Part shown: piece by piece, positions 35,441-44,533 of the stretch
How the letters are laid out: each line of letters starts with the position of its first letter
Position numbering within the stretch: position 1 is the stretch's first letter
NCBI RefSeq assembly: GCF_000013985.1
Contig: NC_008048.1
Coordinates: 1,364,001 to 1,428,000 of the forward strand
Reading direction: 5' to 3'
DNA from: Sphingopyxis alaskensis RB2256
GTDB lineage: Bacteria; Pseudomonadota; Alphaproteobacteria; Sphingomonadales; Sphingomonadaceae
DNA: 64,000 bases
Translations under genes and position numbers: made by a program
Notes under the pieces: model-generated
Told to the model about the DNA's origin: nothing
Databases searched by the model: none
Seen by the model: the letters and a program-made list of their open reading frames with translations, nothing else

Positions 35441-36310
35441 ATGGCAAGTGCCGGCCCCACCTCGAACAGCTTTATCTCGCAGCGGCTCAAGCTCCATTTC
35501 GTCGATTGGGGCAATCGCGCGGCGCCGCCGTTGCTGCTCGTCCACGGCGGGCGCGATCATTGCCGCAACTGGGACTGGGTCGCCGAGCGGCTTCAGGACC
35601 GTTTCCACGTCATCGCCCCCGACCTTCGTGGTCATGGCGACAGCGCCTGGTCGCCCGACGGCAACTATCCGATCGACGGCTTTGTCTATGATCTGGCCCA
35701 ACTCATCCACCAGCTCGATCGCGGTCCGGTGTCGATTGTTGCGCATTCGCTGGGCGGCAATATCGCGCTCCGCTACTCCGGGCTCTATCCCGCCAATGTG
35801 CAGAAGCTGGTCGCGATCGAGGGGCTCGGCCCCTCGCCCACGCTGCTCGCCGAACGGGCAAAGACGCCTTATGCTGAGCGTTTCCGCAAATGGATCGACG
35901 ACAAACGCCAGGCCGCAGGCCGCTCGCCGCGCCGCTATGCGACGATCGAGGATGCACTGGGAAGGATGATGGCTGAAAATGCCTATCTGACCGAAGCGCA
36001 GGCTCGCCACCTCACCATCCACGGCGTCAGCCGCAACGAGGATGGCACGTGGAGCTGGAAGTTCGACAATTACCTCAATGTCTGGCCGGCTTTCGACGCG
36101 CCGCCGGATGACATCGCCTCGCTGTGGGGCGCGATCACCTGTCCTACGCTCCTGCTCTATGGCGCCGACAGCTGGGCCTCGAATCCCGAAAGGGACGGGC
36201 GCCTTCGCCATTTCAAAACCGCCAGGGTGATCGAGTTCGAAAATGCCGGCCACTGGTTGCATCACGACCAGTTCGACCGGTTCATGTCCACGTTAGACGA
36301 CTTCCTCTAA
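35441..36310 (+). CDS. Alpha/beta hydrolase
   Basis: A 289-residue hydrolase. The oxyanion region is LLLVHGGRDHCRNWDW, the nucleophile elbow AHSLGGN (Ser near residue 104), the acid region LLYGADSWASNPE and the catalytic His in NAGHWLHHDQ. Substrate is unknown. ATG 35441 has AAGGA seven nucleotides upstream; the much longer open frame in front is antisense to the SDR gene and not real. Confidence 0.9.
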   Translation: MASAGPTSNSFISQRLKLHFVDWGNRAAPPLLLVHGGRDHCRNWDWVAERLQDRFHVIAPDLRGHGDSAWSPDGNYPIDGFVYDLAQLIHQLDRGPVSIVAHSLGGNIALRYSGLYPANVQKLVAIEGLGPSPTLLAERAKTPYAERFRKWIDDKRQAAGRSPRRYATIEDALGRMMAENAYLTEAQARHLTIHGVSRNEDGTWSWKFDNYLNVWPAFDAPPDDIASLWGAITCPTLLLYGADSWASNPERDGRLRHFKTARVIEFENAGHWLHHDQFDRFMSTLDDFL

Positions 36311-36357
36311 GCCGGGCGCTGGCGGCGCGCGTCGGGCGCGCGACACGAGGCGGCACG

Positions 36358-37074
36358 ATGGCATATTCAGGGCAGGTTTCCCGGCCGCAAAAGTTTCTGT
36401 CGGGCGGTGCGGCGCTGGTCGCGGCGCTTGCCATCGGTTTCGGCCTCGCGCGCGGGCTCGACCTCGATGTTGTGCGCCGCGCGAGCGCGGCGATCACCGC
36501 GATTGCCCTGCCCGCTCCGCGCGACGCGACGGTTCCCGCGTCGGCGCCCAGTGAGCGCGCCGCGGGCAAGGCCTCGGCGGCGAACAGGCAGGCGAAAGCC
36601 GCCGCAGTCGCCGCGCCGCCCCCGAAACTGCCGCCGCTCACTCCGCCGGTCGCGGCGGCGCCGCAACCTGGCGCCGGTAACGCCCCCGCCGCCGGAGCAA
36701 CGCCCGACCCCGGTCCCGGATCGGGCGCGGGCGGCCGCGGCGATGGCACTGGCGCCGGTGGTTCGGGTATCGGAACGGGCGGCGGAACCAGGGCTGCGTG
36801 GCGCAGCGGCACGATCCGCGACCGCGACTATCCGCGCGACGCCAGCCGCGAGCGCGCAGGCGGCGAGGTCGAGGTGCGCTTCACGATTGAGGCCAACGGC
36901 CGCGTCACCGGGTGCCGCGTTACAAGGTCGAGCGGCAACGCCGCGCTCGACCGGACGACCTGCGACCTCATCGAAGCGCGCTTCCGCTTCAAGCCCGCGA
37001 CGAATGCCGCGGGCGAGCCCATCGCCAGCCCCTATGGCTGGCGCCAGCGCTGGTGGCTGGAGCCGCGCGGCTAG
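36358..37074 (+). CDS. TonB-family protein
   Basis: A 238-residue protein with an N-terminal membrane anchor (LSGGAALVAALAIGFGLARG), an Ala/Pro/Gly-rich periplasm-spanning stretch (residues about 50-145), and a C-terminal TonB-like domain (EVEVRFTIEANGRVTGCRV ... ALDRTTCDLIEARFRFKPA). Two Cys in this domain may pair. No exbB or exbD is adjacent, so a role in energising outer-membrane receptors is a family-based inference. Confidence 0.85.
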   Translation: MAYSGQVSRPQKFLSGGAALVAALAIGFGLARGLDLDVVRRASAAITAIALPAPRDATVPASAPSERAAGKASAANRQAKAAAVAAPPPKLPPLTPPVAAAPQPGAGNAPAAGATPDPGPGSGAGGRGDGTGAGGSGIGTGGGTRAAWRSGTIRDRDYPRDASRERAGGEVEVRFTIEANGRVTGCRVTRSSGNAALDRTTCDLIEARFRFKPATNAAGEPIASPYGWRQRWWLEPRG

Positions 37075-37099
37075 GAGGTCATTTACGCCGGAGAGAAGG

Positions 37100-37192
37100 T
37101 GGCGGAGACGGAGGGATTCGAACCCTCGGTACCGGATTTACCAGTACGACGGTTTAGCAAACCGTTGGTTTCAGCCACTCACCCACGTCTCC
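37100..37192 (-). tRNA. tRNA-Ser (GCT)
   Basis: On the minus strand a 93-nt gene from GGAGACG to CGTCTCC GCCA with encoded CCA. The anticodon loop TTGCTAA holds GCT. The long variable arm (CGTACTGGTAAATCCGGTAC) is the class II hallmark of tRNA-Ser. Confidence 0.96.
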
Positions 37193-37435
37193 GCATGGTC
37201 TGCCGCGCTAACGGCAGGTTTGGCCTAGGCGGGTCGCTATAGCCATGCGCTTCGCACCCCGCAACGTCAAAGATCGTGCTTTTTTCCCGCACCGGACGGC
37301 ATTTCGTCGCCCAATCGATTCGGTCTGGCGCAAAATCGACTCGGGTCATCGCCCGTTCATTGCCCGCCCGCCAAAGCGGGTCATGATCGACGCGGGGTTC
37401 GCCGCGACAGTTTTTGTTTTCCTTGGGGGTTCGCA

Positions 37436-38215
37436 ATGCGCAAGAGTTTCACCGGCATGGTCCTGGCGACATTGGCGTCGATCGGCCTCGTGCTGATGCC
37501 GGCCCCGGCAACGGCGCAAATGCGCGAAATCGATCCCAGCAACATGCAGATCGATTCCGATCTCGACAATCCCGCGCCGCCCCCCGCGACCGGCGATCCC
37601 GCGCCCGGCGAATCCTATGCCGACGACCTGGCCACGGGCGATCAGCAGACGAGCGAAACACCAGCCGATTCCGCTGCCACTGCCAGCGATGGCGCCGAGG
37701 TCGCGGCCACCACCACCGCCAACGAGCCGGGATCGACCTACAAGAAGGACGATCTGATCGGCGCCGCCGAGGGTGTGTTCGGAAAGGGGGCGCAAGGCCT
37801 GGCGGCGTTGATCGAGGACATATTGAAGGAACAGGGCGAACCCAACGCCTATATCGTCGGCCGCGAGGCCGGCGGCGCACTGGTGCTCGGCGTGCGTTAC
37901 GGTTCGGGGACGCTGTACCACAAGGTCGAAGGCGAGCTTCCGGTCTATTGGACCGGCCCCTCCATCGGCTTCGACGCGGGCGCGAACGCGGGCAATACCT
38001 TCGTCCTCGTCTACAACCTTTTCGACAGCGAAGACCTCTACAAGCGCTATCCCGCGGGCGAGGGCGCCGCCTATCTGGTGGGCGGTTTCAACGCCAGCTA
38101 TCTGCGCCGCGGCGACGTGGTGCTGATCCCGATCCGCGTCGGCGTCGGCGCTCGGCTGGGCGCGAATGTCGGCTATATGAAGTTCCGCAAGAAGCAGAAC
38201 TGGCTGCCGTTCTGA
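37436..38215 (+). CDS. eipA: DUF1134 periplasmic envelope protein (EipA family)
   Basis: A 259-residue exported protein: signal ending PATAQ, an acidic disordered stretch to about residue 100, then the DUF1134 domain (YKKDDLIGAAEGVFGKGAQG ... YIVGREAGGALVLGVRYGSG ... GFDAGANAGNTFVLVYNL). DUF1134 includes Brucella EipA, a periplasmic small barrel needed for envelope stress resistance. GGGGG lies 8 nt before the ATG. A terminator follows. The 243 nt between tRNA-Ser and this gene hold no other gene I can see. Confidence 0.88.
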   Translation: MRKSFTGMVLATLASIGLVLMPAPATAQMREIDPSNMQIDSDLDNPAPPPATGDPAPGESYADDLATGDQQTSETPADSAATASDGAEVAATTTANEPGSTYKKDDLIGAAEGVFGKGAQGLAALIEDILKEQGEPNAYIVGREAGGALVLGVRYGSGTLYHKVEGELPVYWTGPSIGFDAGANAGNTFVLVYNLFDSEDLYKRYPAGEGAAYLVGGFNASYLRRGDVVLIPIRVGVGARLGANVGYMKFRKKQNWLPF

Positions 38216-38242
38216 CAAAACTGCGGGCGTAACCAAAAAGAT

Positions 38243-38269
38243 GGCTCGCGCTTCGGCGCGGGCCTTTTT
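38243..38269. terminator. Rho-independent terminator after eipA
   Basis: GGCTCGCGC and GCGCGGGCC form a 9-bp stem with a TTCG tetraloop, followed by TTTTT on the plus strand and preceded by AAAAAG, so it could also act on the minus strand. Confidence 0.9.
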
Positions 38270-38290
38270 GTTGTGCGGTGTTGGCTCCGG

Positions 38291-38672
38291 CGGCTATCGC
38301 GGTTGCCGTCTCGGGCCAGTGCCTCATCGCATGCGCCGTTGACGCCTAGGGCGCATCATGATTGCGGTGGTGCATCCGCGCCTGATTTTTGACCGACCAA
38401 TTGTATCGCGGGACATAGGCATGCAGCCGTTGCTCGATATCCCGATCGACTTTCGCACTCGCCATCTCCGGCGCGAACCAGACCACATCAACATCTGCTT
38501 GTGGAAAAGTCGGGGCACGCCCGCGTAGATGATCCCATACAGCGTCTCGAACGAAGCCCGCTCTGATCCAGCAGTCTGGAAGTTTCAGGGCAGCGACAGC
38601 TGCCAATGCTTCCATTCGCGGCGGATCGCTGGATAGAAGCGCCCCAAGAGTTGCGTGCTTATCCACGTTCAT
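38291..38672 (-). pseudogene. Nucleotidyltransferase-like gene, nonsense mutation and lost 3' end
   Basis: The frame starts MNVDKHATLGALLSSDPPR and carries the NTP_transf_6-type marks DCWIRAGFVRDAVWDHL and DVDVVWFAP, then stops at TAG 38346-38348 after QARMHHRNHDAP. Reading through the stop continues the family sequence (ASTAHAMRHWPETATAIA), where relatives have Tyr in place of the stop. After about 20 more codons the frame runs into the eipA terminator, so the usual C-terminal 40-50 residues are gone. It begins 13 nt after apt on the same strand. Confidence 0.75.
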
Positions 38673-38685
38673 CCAGCACGCCGCT

Positions 38686-39240
38686 CTAATCGCCGTTGAA
38701 GGCAATCAGCGTCTCGCAACGCAGCCCCGCCGCACCCAAGCGCGCAGACCCACCCAAATCTGGCAGGTCGATAACGAAGAGCGCCGCCGCAACCTCGGCC
38801 CCGACGCTCCGCATCAGTGCCGCCGTGGCGAGGATCGTGCCGCCCGTCGCGAGCAAATCATCGACCAGCACGACGCGGTGCCCCGGCAGCACCGCCCCTT
38901 CGTGCAGCTCGAGCCGGTCGGTGCCATATTCGAGTTCATAATCGACACCGATCGTGACGCCGGGCAGCTTGCCCGCCTTGCGCACCGGCACGACACCCAG
39001 CCCCATCGCGGTCGCCATCGCCGCGCCGAACAGGAAACCGCGCGCCTCGACCGCGACGATCAGGTCGGGACGATAGGCCGCGGCGCACGCGCTCAATCGG
39101 CGTACGCTTTCGGCAAAGCCGACGGCGTCGCCGATCAGCGTGGTGATGTCGCGAAACTGGATGCCCGGCCTGGGAAAATCGGGGATGGTGCGGACCAGCG
39201 ACGCAAGGTCGAGATCCGGCTGCGGCGGGAGGGCGATCAT
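38686..39240 (-). CDS. apt: Adenine phosphoribosyltransferase
   Basis: A 184-residue purine salvage enzyme joining adenine and PRPP to AMP. Family marks are IPDFPRPGIQFRDIT near the N terminus, VAVEARGFLFGAA, RKAGKLPG, and the PRPP loop HRVVLVDDLLATGGT near residues 124-138. It starts MIALPPQPDLDL at 39240, 23 nt after petC, and may be co-transcribed with the pet operon. Confidence 0.95.
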   Translation of the reverse strand: MIALPPQPDLDLASLVRTIPDFPRPGIQFRDITTLIGDAVGFAESVRRLSACAAAYRPDLIVAVEARGFLFGAAMATAMGLGVVPVRKAGKLPGVTIGVDYELEYGTDRLELHEGAVLPGHRVVLVDDLLATGGTILATAALMRSVGAEVAAALFVIDLPDLGGSARLGAAGLRCETLIAFNGD

Positions 39241-39263
39241 CAACCGGTCGCCCTCCGCGGCAC

Positions 39264-40073
39264 TCAATGCTTCTTGTCGGCCCAGATGTTGCGGTACGAC
39301 AAATAGGTCAGCACGGTAAAGATCAGCAGGAAGCCGATCACGGCCCAACCCACCTGCACCCGCTTCACCAGCTTGGGCTCCGCGGTCCAGACGAGGAAAG
39401 CGGTCACGTCCTTCGCCATCTGATCGACCGTTGCCCTGGTGCCGTCGGCATAGGTCACCTGCCCGTCGGACAGCGGCTTCGCCATCGCCAGGTTCAGGTT
39501 GGGGAAATAGGGGTTGTAATGCAGCCCCGTGCCCGGACGCAGTTCCTTCGGCAGGTTGGCGGGGGGATTCTGATAGCCCGTCAGCAGCGAATAGACATAA
39601 TCCTTGCCGCCTTCGCGCGCCTTGGTGATCAGCGACAGGTCGGGCGGCAGCGCATTGTTGTTTGCCGCGCGCGCCGCGACCTCGTTCGCATAGGGCGCCG
39701 GGAAATGATCCGAGGGCAGCCCGTCGCGCGTCGCCGGTTCACCCGTGTCGGGGTTGATCGACGGCACCTGGAAACCCTTGGCGAAACTCTTCACCTGGCC
39801 TTCTGTGTAGCCCAGATCCTGAATGTTGCGGAAGGCGACGAGATTGAGGCTGTGGCAGGCCGAGCAGACCTCCTTGTACACCTGCATCCCGCGCTGAAGC
39901 TGCGCCAGATCCCAGTGCGGCATCAGGCCGTCGCTTGCCAGCTTCAGATGCCTTGGGTGCTTGACGAAACTATGGGCGACATTGGGTTCATTCTTCAGCG
40001 GCGTGGTGAAGATCGCAAAGACGAGCGCCGTGATGAAACCCAGGCCGACGAGAAAACCGAGCGGACGAACCAT
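39264..40073 (-). CDS. petC: Cytochrome c1 of the bc1 complex
   Basis: A 269-residue haem c subunit. N-terminal hydrophobic stretch FLVGLGFITALVFAIF, haem motif EVCSACHSL at about residue 64-70, axial Met in NLNLAMAKPLS, and a C-terminal anchor VGWAVIGFLLIFTVLTYL. It passes electrons from the Rieske protein to cytochrome c. I chose ATG 40073 (MVRPLGFLVG); the in-frame extension upstream is unlikely. It is third in petA-petB-petC. Confidence 0.96.
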   Translation of the reverse strand: MVRPLGFLVGLGFITALVFAIFTTPLKNEPNVAHSFVKHPRHLKLASDGLMPHWDLAQLQRGMQVYKEVCSACHSLNLVAFRNIQDLGYTEGQVKSFAKGFQVPSINPDTGEPATRDGLPSDHFPAPYANEVAARAANNNALPPDLSLITKAREGGKDYVYSLLTGYQNPPANLPKELRPGTGLHYNPYFPNLNLAMAKPLSDGQVTYADGTRATVDQMAKDVTAFLVWTAEPKLVKRVQVGWAVIGFLLIFTVLTYLSYRNIWADKKH

Positions 40074-40104
40074 GGCTGTATCAGCTCCTATAAATGTCCG
40101 GCGC

Positions 40105-41385
40105 TCAGGCCGTGGCCGCCGACTTGTCGTCGGCATGCTTTGCAAGGACCGCTTCCGTGATCGATTTCGGCATCGGCAAGGGTCGCTCGATGCGCGACAC
40201 GATCGGCAGAATGATCAGGAAGTGCGCGAAATAATAGATGGAACCGATCTGGCTGAGGATGACCCACGGCTGTTCGGCGGGCATCTTGCCACAGATGGCG
40301 AGCAGGACGACGTCGGCCACCAGCACCCAGAAGAAGATGCGATAGAGCGGACGATAGGTCGACGATTTCACCGGCGAACTGTCGAGCCACGGCAGGAAAA
40401 AGAGCAACGCGATCGCCGCGAACATTGCGATAACGCCCCAAAGCTTCGCGTCGATCCACAGGAAGTTGAAGGTGAAGGCGCGCAGGATCGCGTAGAAGGG
40501 CCAGAAATACCATTCGGGCACGATGTGCGCGGGCGTCGAAAGCGGGTTCGCCGGGATATAATTGTCGGCGTGGCCGAGCAGGTTCGGCGTGAAGAAGGTC
40601 AGCGCCGCAAAGACGAGCAGGAAGACGCCGACGCCGAAGCCGTCTTTCGCCGTATAATAGGGATGGAAGGGAACGGTGTCCTGTTCGTCCTTCACCTCGA
40701 TGCCCGTCGGGTTGTTCGACCCGGGGATGTGCAGCGCCCAGATGTGCAGGATGATGACTCCCGCGATTACGAAGGGCAGCAGATAGTGCAGCGAGAAGAA
40801 GCGGTTGAGCGCCGCATTGTCGGGCGCAAAACCGCCGAGCAGCCACTGGCGGATCGGTTCGCCGACCATCGGGATCGCCGAGAAGAAACCGGTGATCACC
40901 TGCGCGCCCCAGAAGCTCATCTGGCCCCAGGGAAGCACATAGCCCATGAAGGCGGTGGCCATCATCAGCAGGAAAATCACGACGCCGAGGAGCCACACCA
41001 TTTCGCGCGGCGCCTTGTACGACCCGTAATAAAGGCCGCGGAAAATGTGCAGATAAACGACGATGAAGAACATGCTGGCGCCGTTCATGTGCGCATAGCG
41101 GATGAACCAGCCGGCGTTCACGTCGCGCATGATATGCTCGACCGAATTGAACGCGACCCCGGCGTTGGCGGCATAGTGCATCGCGAGCACGATGCCGGTG
41201 ACGATCTGAATCACCAGCGCAGCGCCGGCGAGGACGCCGAAGTTCCAGAAATAGTTGAGATTTCGGGGCACAGGATAACCGGCGCCGATCGCGTTATAGA
41301 CGAGGCGCGGCAGCGGCAGCTTCTCGTCCAGCCACTTCATCAGCGGCTGCTGGGGTTCATATTGCTTGGCCCAGGGAAAGCTCAT
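40105..41385 (-). CDS. petB: Cytochrome b of the bc1 complex
   Basis: A 426-residue polytopic subunit with both b haems and the quinone sites. Eight or more helices are visible; haem-binding His lie in LAMHYAAN and YLHIFRG and in [10 protein letters not shown] and [10 protein letters not shown]. The Qo-site motif [14 protein letters not shown] is present. Length is typical of the alphaproteobacterial full-length cytochrome b. It lies 13 nt downstream of petA. Confidence 0.98.
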   Translation of the reverse strand: MSFPWAKQYEPQQPLMKWLDEKLPLPRLVYNAIGAGYPVPRNLNYFWNFGVLAGAALVIQIVTGIVLAMHYAANAGVAFNSVEHIMRDVNAGWFIRYAHMNGASMFFIVVYLHIFRGLYYGSYKAPREMVWLLGVVIFLLMMATAFMGYVLPWGQMSFWGAQVITGFFSAIPMVGEPIRQWLLGGFAPDNAALNRFFSLHYLLPFVIAGVIILHIWALHIPGSNNPTGIEVKDEQDTVPFHPYYTAKDGFGVGVFLLVFAALTFFTPNLLGHADNYIPANPLSTPAHIVPEWYFWPFYAILRAFTFNFLWIDAKLWGVIAMFAAIALLFFLPWLDSSPVKSSTYRPLYRIFFWVLVADVVLLAICGKMPAEQPWVILSQIGSIYYFAHFLIILPIVSRIERPLPMPKSITEAVLAKHADDKSAATA

Positions 41386-41398
41386 CTTATCTCGCTCC

Positions 41399-41956
41399 TC
41401 AGCCGATCGTCACGACGGTGTCGCTGGTGAATTCATAAGGCGGCACGACCAGGTTGGTGGGCGCCGGCCCTTTGCGGATGCGCGCCGCGGTGTCGTAGTG
41501 CGAACCGTGGCACGGGCAGAAATAACCGCCGTAATCGCCGCGGTTCTCGCCCTCGGCGGCACCCAGCGGGACGCAGCCCAGATGGGTGCAGACGCCAAGG
41601 GTGATCAGCCAGTTTTCCCTGCCGGGCTTGGTGCGCTCGGCGAGCGTCTGCGCGTCGCGCAGGTCGCTCAGCGGCACGCTGTTCGCCTCGGCGATCTCGG
41701 CGGCGGTCAGGTTGCGCACGAACACCGGCTGCTTGCGCCAGCTCGTCTTGATCGCCTGCCCCGTGCCGATCGCCGAAATGTCGATTTCGGTCGACGACAG
41801 CGCCAGCACGTCGGCCGACGGGTTCATCTGGTTGACGAGCGGCAGCACCGCCGCAACCGCGCCGACGCCCGCGAAACTCACCGCTGCGATATTGATGAAA
41901 TCCCGACGGCGCACGCCATCCTCGATACCGGCGTTGAGTTCAGTTTCACTGGCCAT
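41399..41956 (-). CDS. petA: Rieske iron-sulfur protein of the bc1 complex
   Basis: A 185-residue [2Fe-2S] subunit. The N terminus has a twin-arginine motif ([11 protein letters not shown]) and one anchor helix, fitting Tat-dependent membrane insertion. Cluster ligands are CTHLGC and CPCHGSHYD in the C-terminal half. ATG 41956 ([10 protein letters not shown]) opens the pet operon; the 223 nt up to the divergent trmL hold both promoters. Confidence 0.97.
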   Translation of the reverse strand: MASETELNAGIEDGVRRRDFINIAAVSFAGVGAVAAVLPLVNQMNPSADVLALSSTEIDISAIGTGQAIKTSWRKQPVFVRNLTAAEIAEANSVPLSDLRDAQTLAERTKPGRENWLITLGVCTHLGCVPLGAAEGENRGDYGGYFCPCHGSHYDTAARIRKGPAPTNLVVPPYEFTSDTVVTIG

Positions 41957-42179
41957 TCGACTGCCCTTGCATGGGTGAACTAGAAATCGTTCTCGAAGCA
42001 ATGGCTCGCTCTGTTGCACGCGCACGAAAGCGCACAACCCGGCGGCCCCTCCGGGAATTGCGGGCCTGATAGCCGCACAGTCCGGGCTTGCCAACAGGCA
42101 ATTTCCGCTTCCGCCACCCGGCCGCCCCGCCGCAGCCAGACCTCTCGATTCGTGGCGCCTTCGCCTTTATAGCGGCGAC

Positions 42180-42638
42180 ATGGAAATCGCATTGTTCCAA
42201 CCCGACATCGCCGGCAATGTCGGCACGATTCTGCGCACCGCCTCCTGCTTCGGCGTGCCCGCGCATATCATCGAGCCGTGCGGCTTTCCGTTCGGCGACG
42301 CGGCGCTCCGGCGCGCCGGCATGGACTATGCCGCGCGCGCCGACGTGCGGCGCCACGCCGATTGGGACGGCTTTTCCGGCTGGTCGCACAGCACGGCGGG
42401 TCGGCTGGTTCTCCTGACCACCGCAGGCGCCACACGGCTGCCTGACTTCGCGTTCGCGCACGGCGACATATTGCTGTTCGGATCGGAAAGTGCAGGCGTT
42501 CCGCCGCACGTTCACGCCGCCGCCGCCGAACGGGTCGCGATTCCGATGCAGCCCGGCTTTCGATGCTTGAATGTCGCGGTCGCGGCTGGCATCGCGCTCG
42601 CCGAGGCGCTCAGGCAGACGAAAGGCTTTCCGGCATGA
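42180..42638 (+). CDS. trmL: tRNA (cytidine/uridine-34 2'-O)-methyltransferase
   Basis: A 152-residue SPOUT-class methyltransferase. Marks: ALFQPDIAGNVGTILRTASC at the N terminus, LLFGSESAGVP in the knot, and IPMQPGFRCLNVAVAAGIAL at the C-terminal knot. It modifies the wobble base of leucine tRNAs. Its TGA overlaps the hemF ATG, so the two are coupled. Confidence 0.93.
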   Translation: MEIALFQPDIAGNVGTILRTASCFGVPAHIIEPCGFPFGDAALRRAGMDYAARADVRRHADWDGFSGWSHSTAGRLVLLTTAGATRLPDFAFAHGDILLFGSESAGVPPHVHAAAAERVAIPMQPGFRCLNVAVAAGIALAEALRQTKGFPA

Positions 42639-43495
42639 TCCCGCTCGATCCGCAGCAACAGAAGGCGCGCAACTGGTTCGAATCGCTTCGCGACCGCATC
42701 TGCGCCGAGTTCGAGGCGATCGAGGCCGAAGCGGGCAGCGACGCGCGCTTCACCTATACGTCGTGGGATCGCGAGGCCGAGGGACTTGAACCCGGCGAAG
42801 GCGGCGGTGGTGTGCGCGGAGTGATGACGGGCAAGGTGTTTGAAAAGGTCGGCGTCAACGTCTCGACCGTCGGCGGCGAGTTCGCGCCCGATTTCGCGTC
42901 CTCGATCCATGGCGCGGGCGACGATCCGCGCTTTTTCGCGACGGGGATCAGCCTCGTCGCGCATATGGCGAACCCGCACGTCCCCGCCGTGCATATGAAC
43001 ACGCGCTTCCTCGTCACGACGAAGCGCTGGTTCGGCGGTGGCGCCGACCTCAATCCACCGATCCCGTACCAGGAGGACACCGATGCCTTTCACGCGCGAC
43101 TGCGCGCCGCCTGTGCCCCCTTCGGTCCCGATGTCTATGAACGCTATGCCAAATGGGCGGACGAGTATTTCTATATTCCGCACCGCGGCGTCCACCGCGG
43201 CGTCGGCGGTATCTTCTACGACCATCTCGAATGCGGCGACGACGCCGAGTTCGATCGCAATTTCCAGTTGACGCAGGCGGTGGGCGAGGCGTTCCTCGAC
43301 ATCTTCCCGCGGATCGTGCGACGTCGGATGGATCAGCCCTTCACCGACGCCGAACGCGACGCGCAACTCGTCTGGCGCGGCCGATATGCCGAGTTCAATC
43401 TCGTCTACGACCGCGGCACGCTCTTCGGCCTCAAGACCGGCGGCAATATCGACGCCATCCTGATGAGCCTGCCGCCGCTCGCCAAGTGGAGCTGA
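42635..43495 (+). CDS. hemF: Coproporphyrinogen III oxidase, oxygen-dependent
   Basis: A 286-residue aerobic haem synthesis enzyme that turns coproporphyrinogen III into protoporphyrinogen IX. Signature regions are FEKVGVNVSTVGGEF, HVPAVHMNTRF, KRWFGGGADLNPPIPYQEDT, and a C-terminal NLVYDRGTLFGLKTGGNIDAI. The start at 42635 overlaps trmL (ATGA); the longer frame is not needed. Its product supplies haem for the adjacent bc1 genes, though they are divergent. Confidence 0.97.
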   Translation: MIPLDPQQQKARNWFESLRDRICAEFEAIEAEAGSDARFTYTSWDREAEGLEPGEGGGGVRGVMTGKVFEKVGVNVSTVGGEFAPDFASSIHGAGDDPRFFATGISLVAHMANPHVPAVHMNTRFLVTTKRWFGGGADLNPPIPYQEDTDAFHARLRAACAPFGPDVYERYAKWADEYFYIPHRGVHRGVGGIFYDHLECGDDAEFDRNFQLTQAVGEAFLDIFPRIVRRRMDQPFTDAERDAQLVWRGRYAEFNLVYDRGTLFGLKTGGNIDAILMSLPPLAKWS

Positions 43496-43529
43496 AAAGG
43501 GCGCCCCGCAGCCAGTGGAGCGCCCCTTC
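43494..43529. terminator. Probable terminator after hemF
   Basis: AAAGGGCGC and GCGCCCCTT pair around a 15-nt loop right at the hemF stop. A second hairpin, CCTGATCG/CGATCAGG, follows and overlaps the end of the convergent membrane-protein gene. No long T-run is present, so strength is uncertain. Confidence 0.45.
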
Positions 43530-43546
43530 CTGATCGTCTGCGCCGA

Positions 43547-44428
43547 TCAGGCGAAGATGTCGCCCGATGCGCGCGGAGCGATAGCGCGATACACGCCGAC
43601 CGGCACCGAGAAAGAAAGCATCATGATCGGCAGATAGACAAGCGCCGCCATCAGGATCATCGTCAACATCGCGCCGACGACCGACCCCCCGGCGATCGCC
43701 CCCAGGATGCCGCCGAAGATCATGCCCGCGACGATCGCATAGGCGACGACGCCGATGGTGAAGAGCAGGTAGAACCCAACGATCACCCACTGCGAAGGCC
43801 CGGTCAGCCGCCACGATTCACCAAGCCCCGTCACCGGATTGCGCGTCAGGCGGTCAGCCATCACCGGCCCCGCGACGATGAAGCGGCCCTGAAGCCACAG
43901 CATGAAGACAATGATCGCGATATAGACGACGATCATCACAAAGATCGCGCCACCGCCGATCGCCCCGGCGCCGCCGGATTCCAGCGCCGCGGGCGAAAAG
44001 GCGCCCATGCCGCCGAGCGCCGCGCCGAAAATCAGCGTCAGGATGAGCATGACGATGAAAATGACGATATAGGCGGCGATCATCACCACGATCATGCCAA
44101 AGGCCAGCGCCGGTCCGGCCTGAAGGGCCCAGGCGAAGTTCGGCGCTTCGCCGGGGTGCATCCCGCCGCGCCAGATGAGCATCGACACGCCATAGAAGAT
44201 GACCGCCGCGATGATCGCAAAGAGGCCGATCCGGCCGAAGGCGCCCATGACGAGCGACGGATCGTTCGGCGCCATCGCCATCGCCGAAAAGGTCGACCCC
44301 AAAAACAGATAACCGAGCAGGCCGACAAGGATCAGCGCCCCGCCGACCCACAACAGCATCTGCATCCAATTGGCCTTCAGAAACGCGAACGTTTCCGAAA
44401 AGGCGCCGCCGATCGTCATTTTATTCAT
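43547..44428 (-). CDS. Polytopic membrane protein A
   Basis: A 293-residue protein with about six hydrophobic segments and Gly/Met/Ile-rich helices (WMQMLLWVGGALILVGLLGY, FIVMLILTLIFGAALGGMG and others). The middle holds WLQGRFIVAGPVMADRLTRN ... GLGESWRLTG, which matches the second gene downstream (LVGRLALVAPAIADRAIYNP ... AIRTSWELTR). This pattern is seen in predicted membrane domains related to glycerophosphodiester phosphodiesterase membrane parts. Function is unknown. Confidence 0.8.
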   Translation of the reverse strand: MNKMTIGGAFSETFAFLKANWMQMLLWVGGALILVGLLGYLFLGSTFSAMAMAPNDPSLVMGAFGRIGLFAIIAAVIFYGVSMLIWRGGMHPGEAPNFAWALQAGPALAFGMIVVMIAAYIVIFIVMLILTLIFGAALGGMGAFSPAALESGGAGAIGGGAIFVMIVVYIAIIVFMLWLQGRFIVAGPVMADRLTRNPVTGLGESWRLTGPSQWVIVGFYLLFTIGVVAYAIVAGMIFGGILGAIAGGSVVGAMLTMILMAALVYLPIMMLSFSVPVGVYRAIAPRASGDIFA

Positions 44429-44533
44429 GTCACTTCCCCCTGTTGTCGAACCGTCTTTCGTTCACGCGGATGCGGGTGAGAGCCTTTTTGACGTGACGCG
44501 ATACGCCTTGTTTATCCGTTCCGATCGGCCGCC

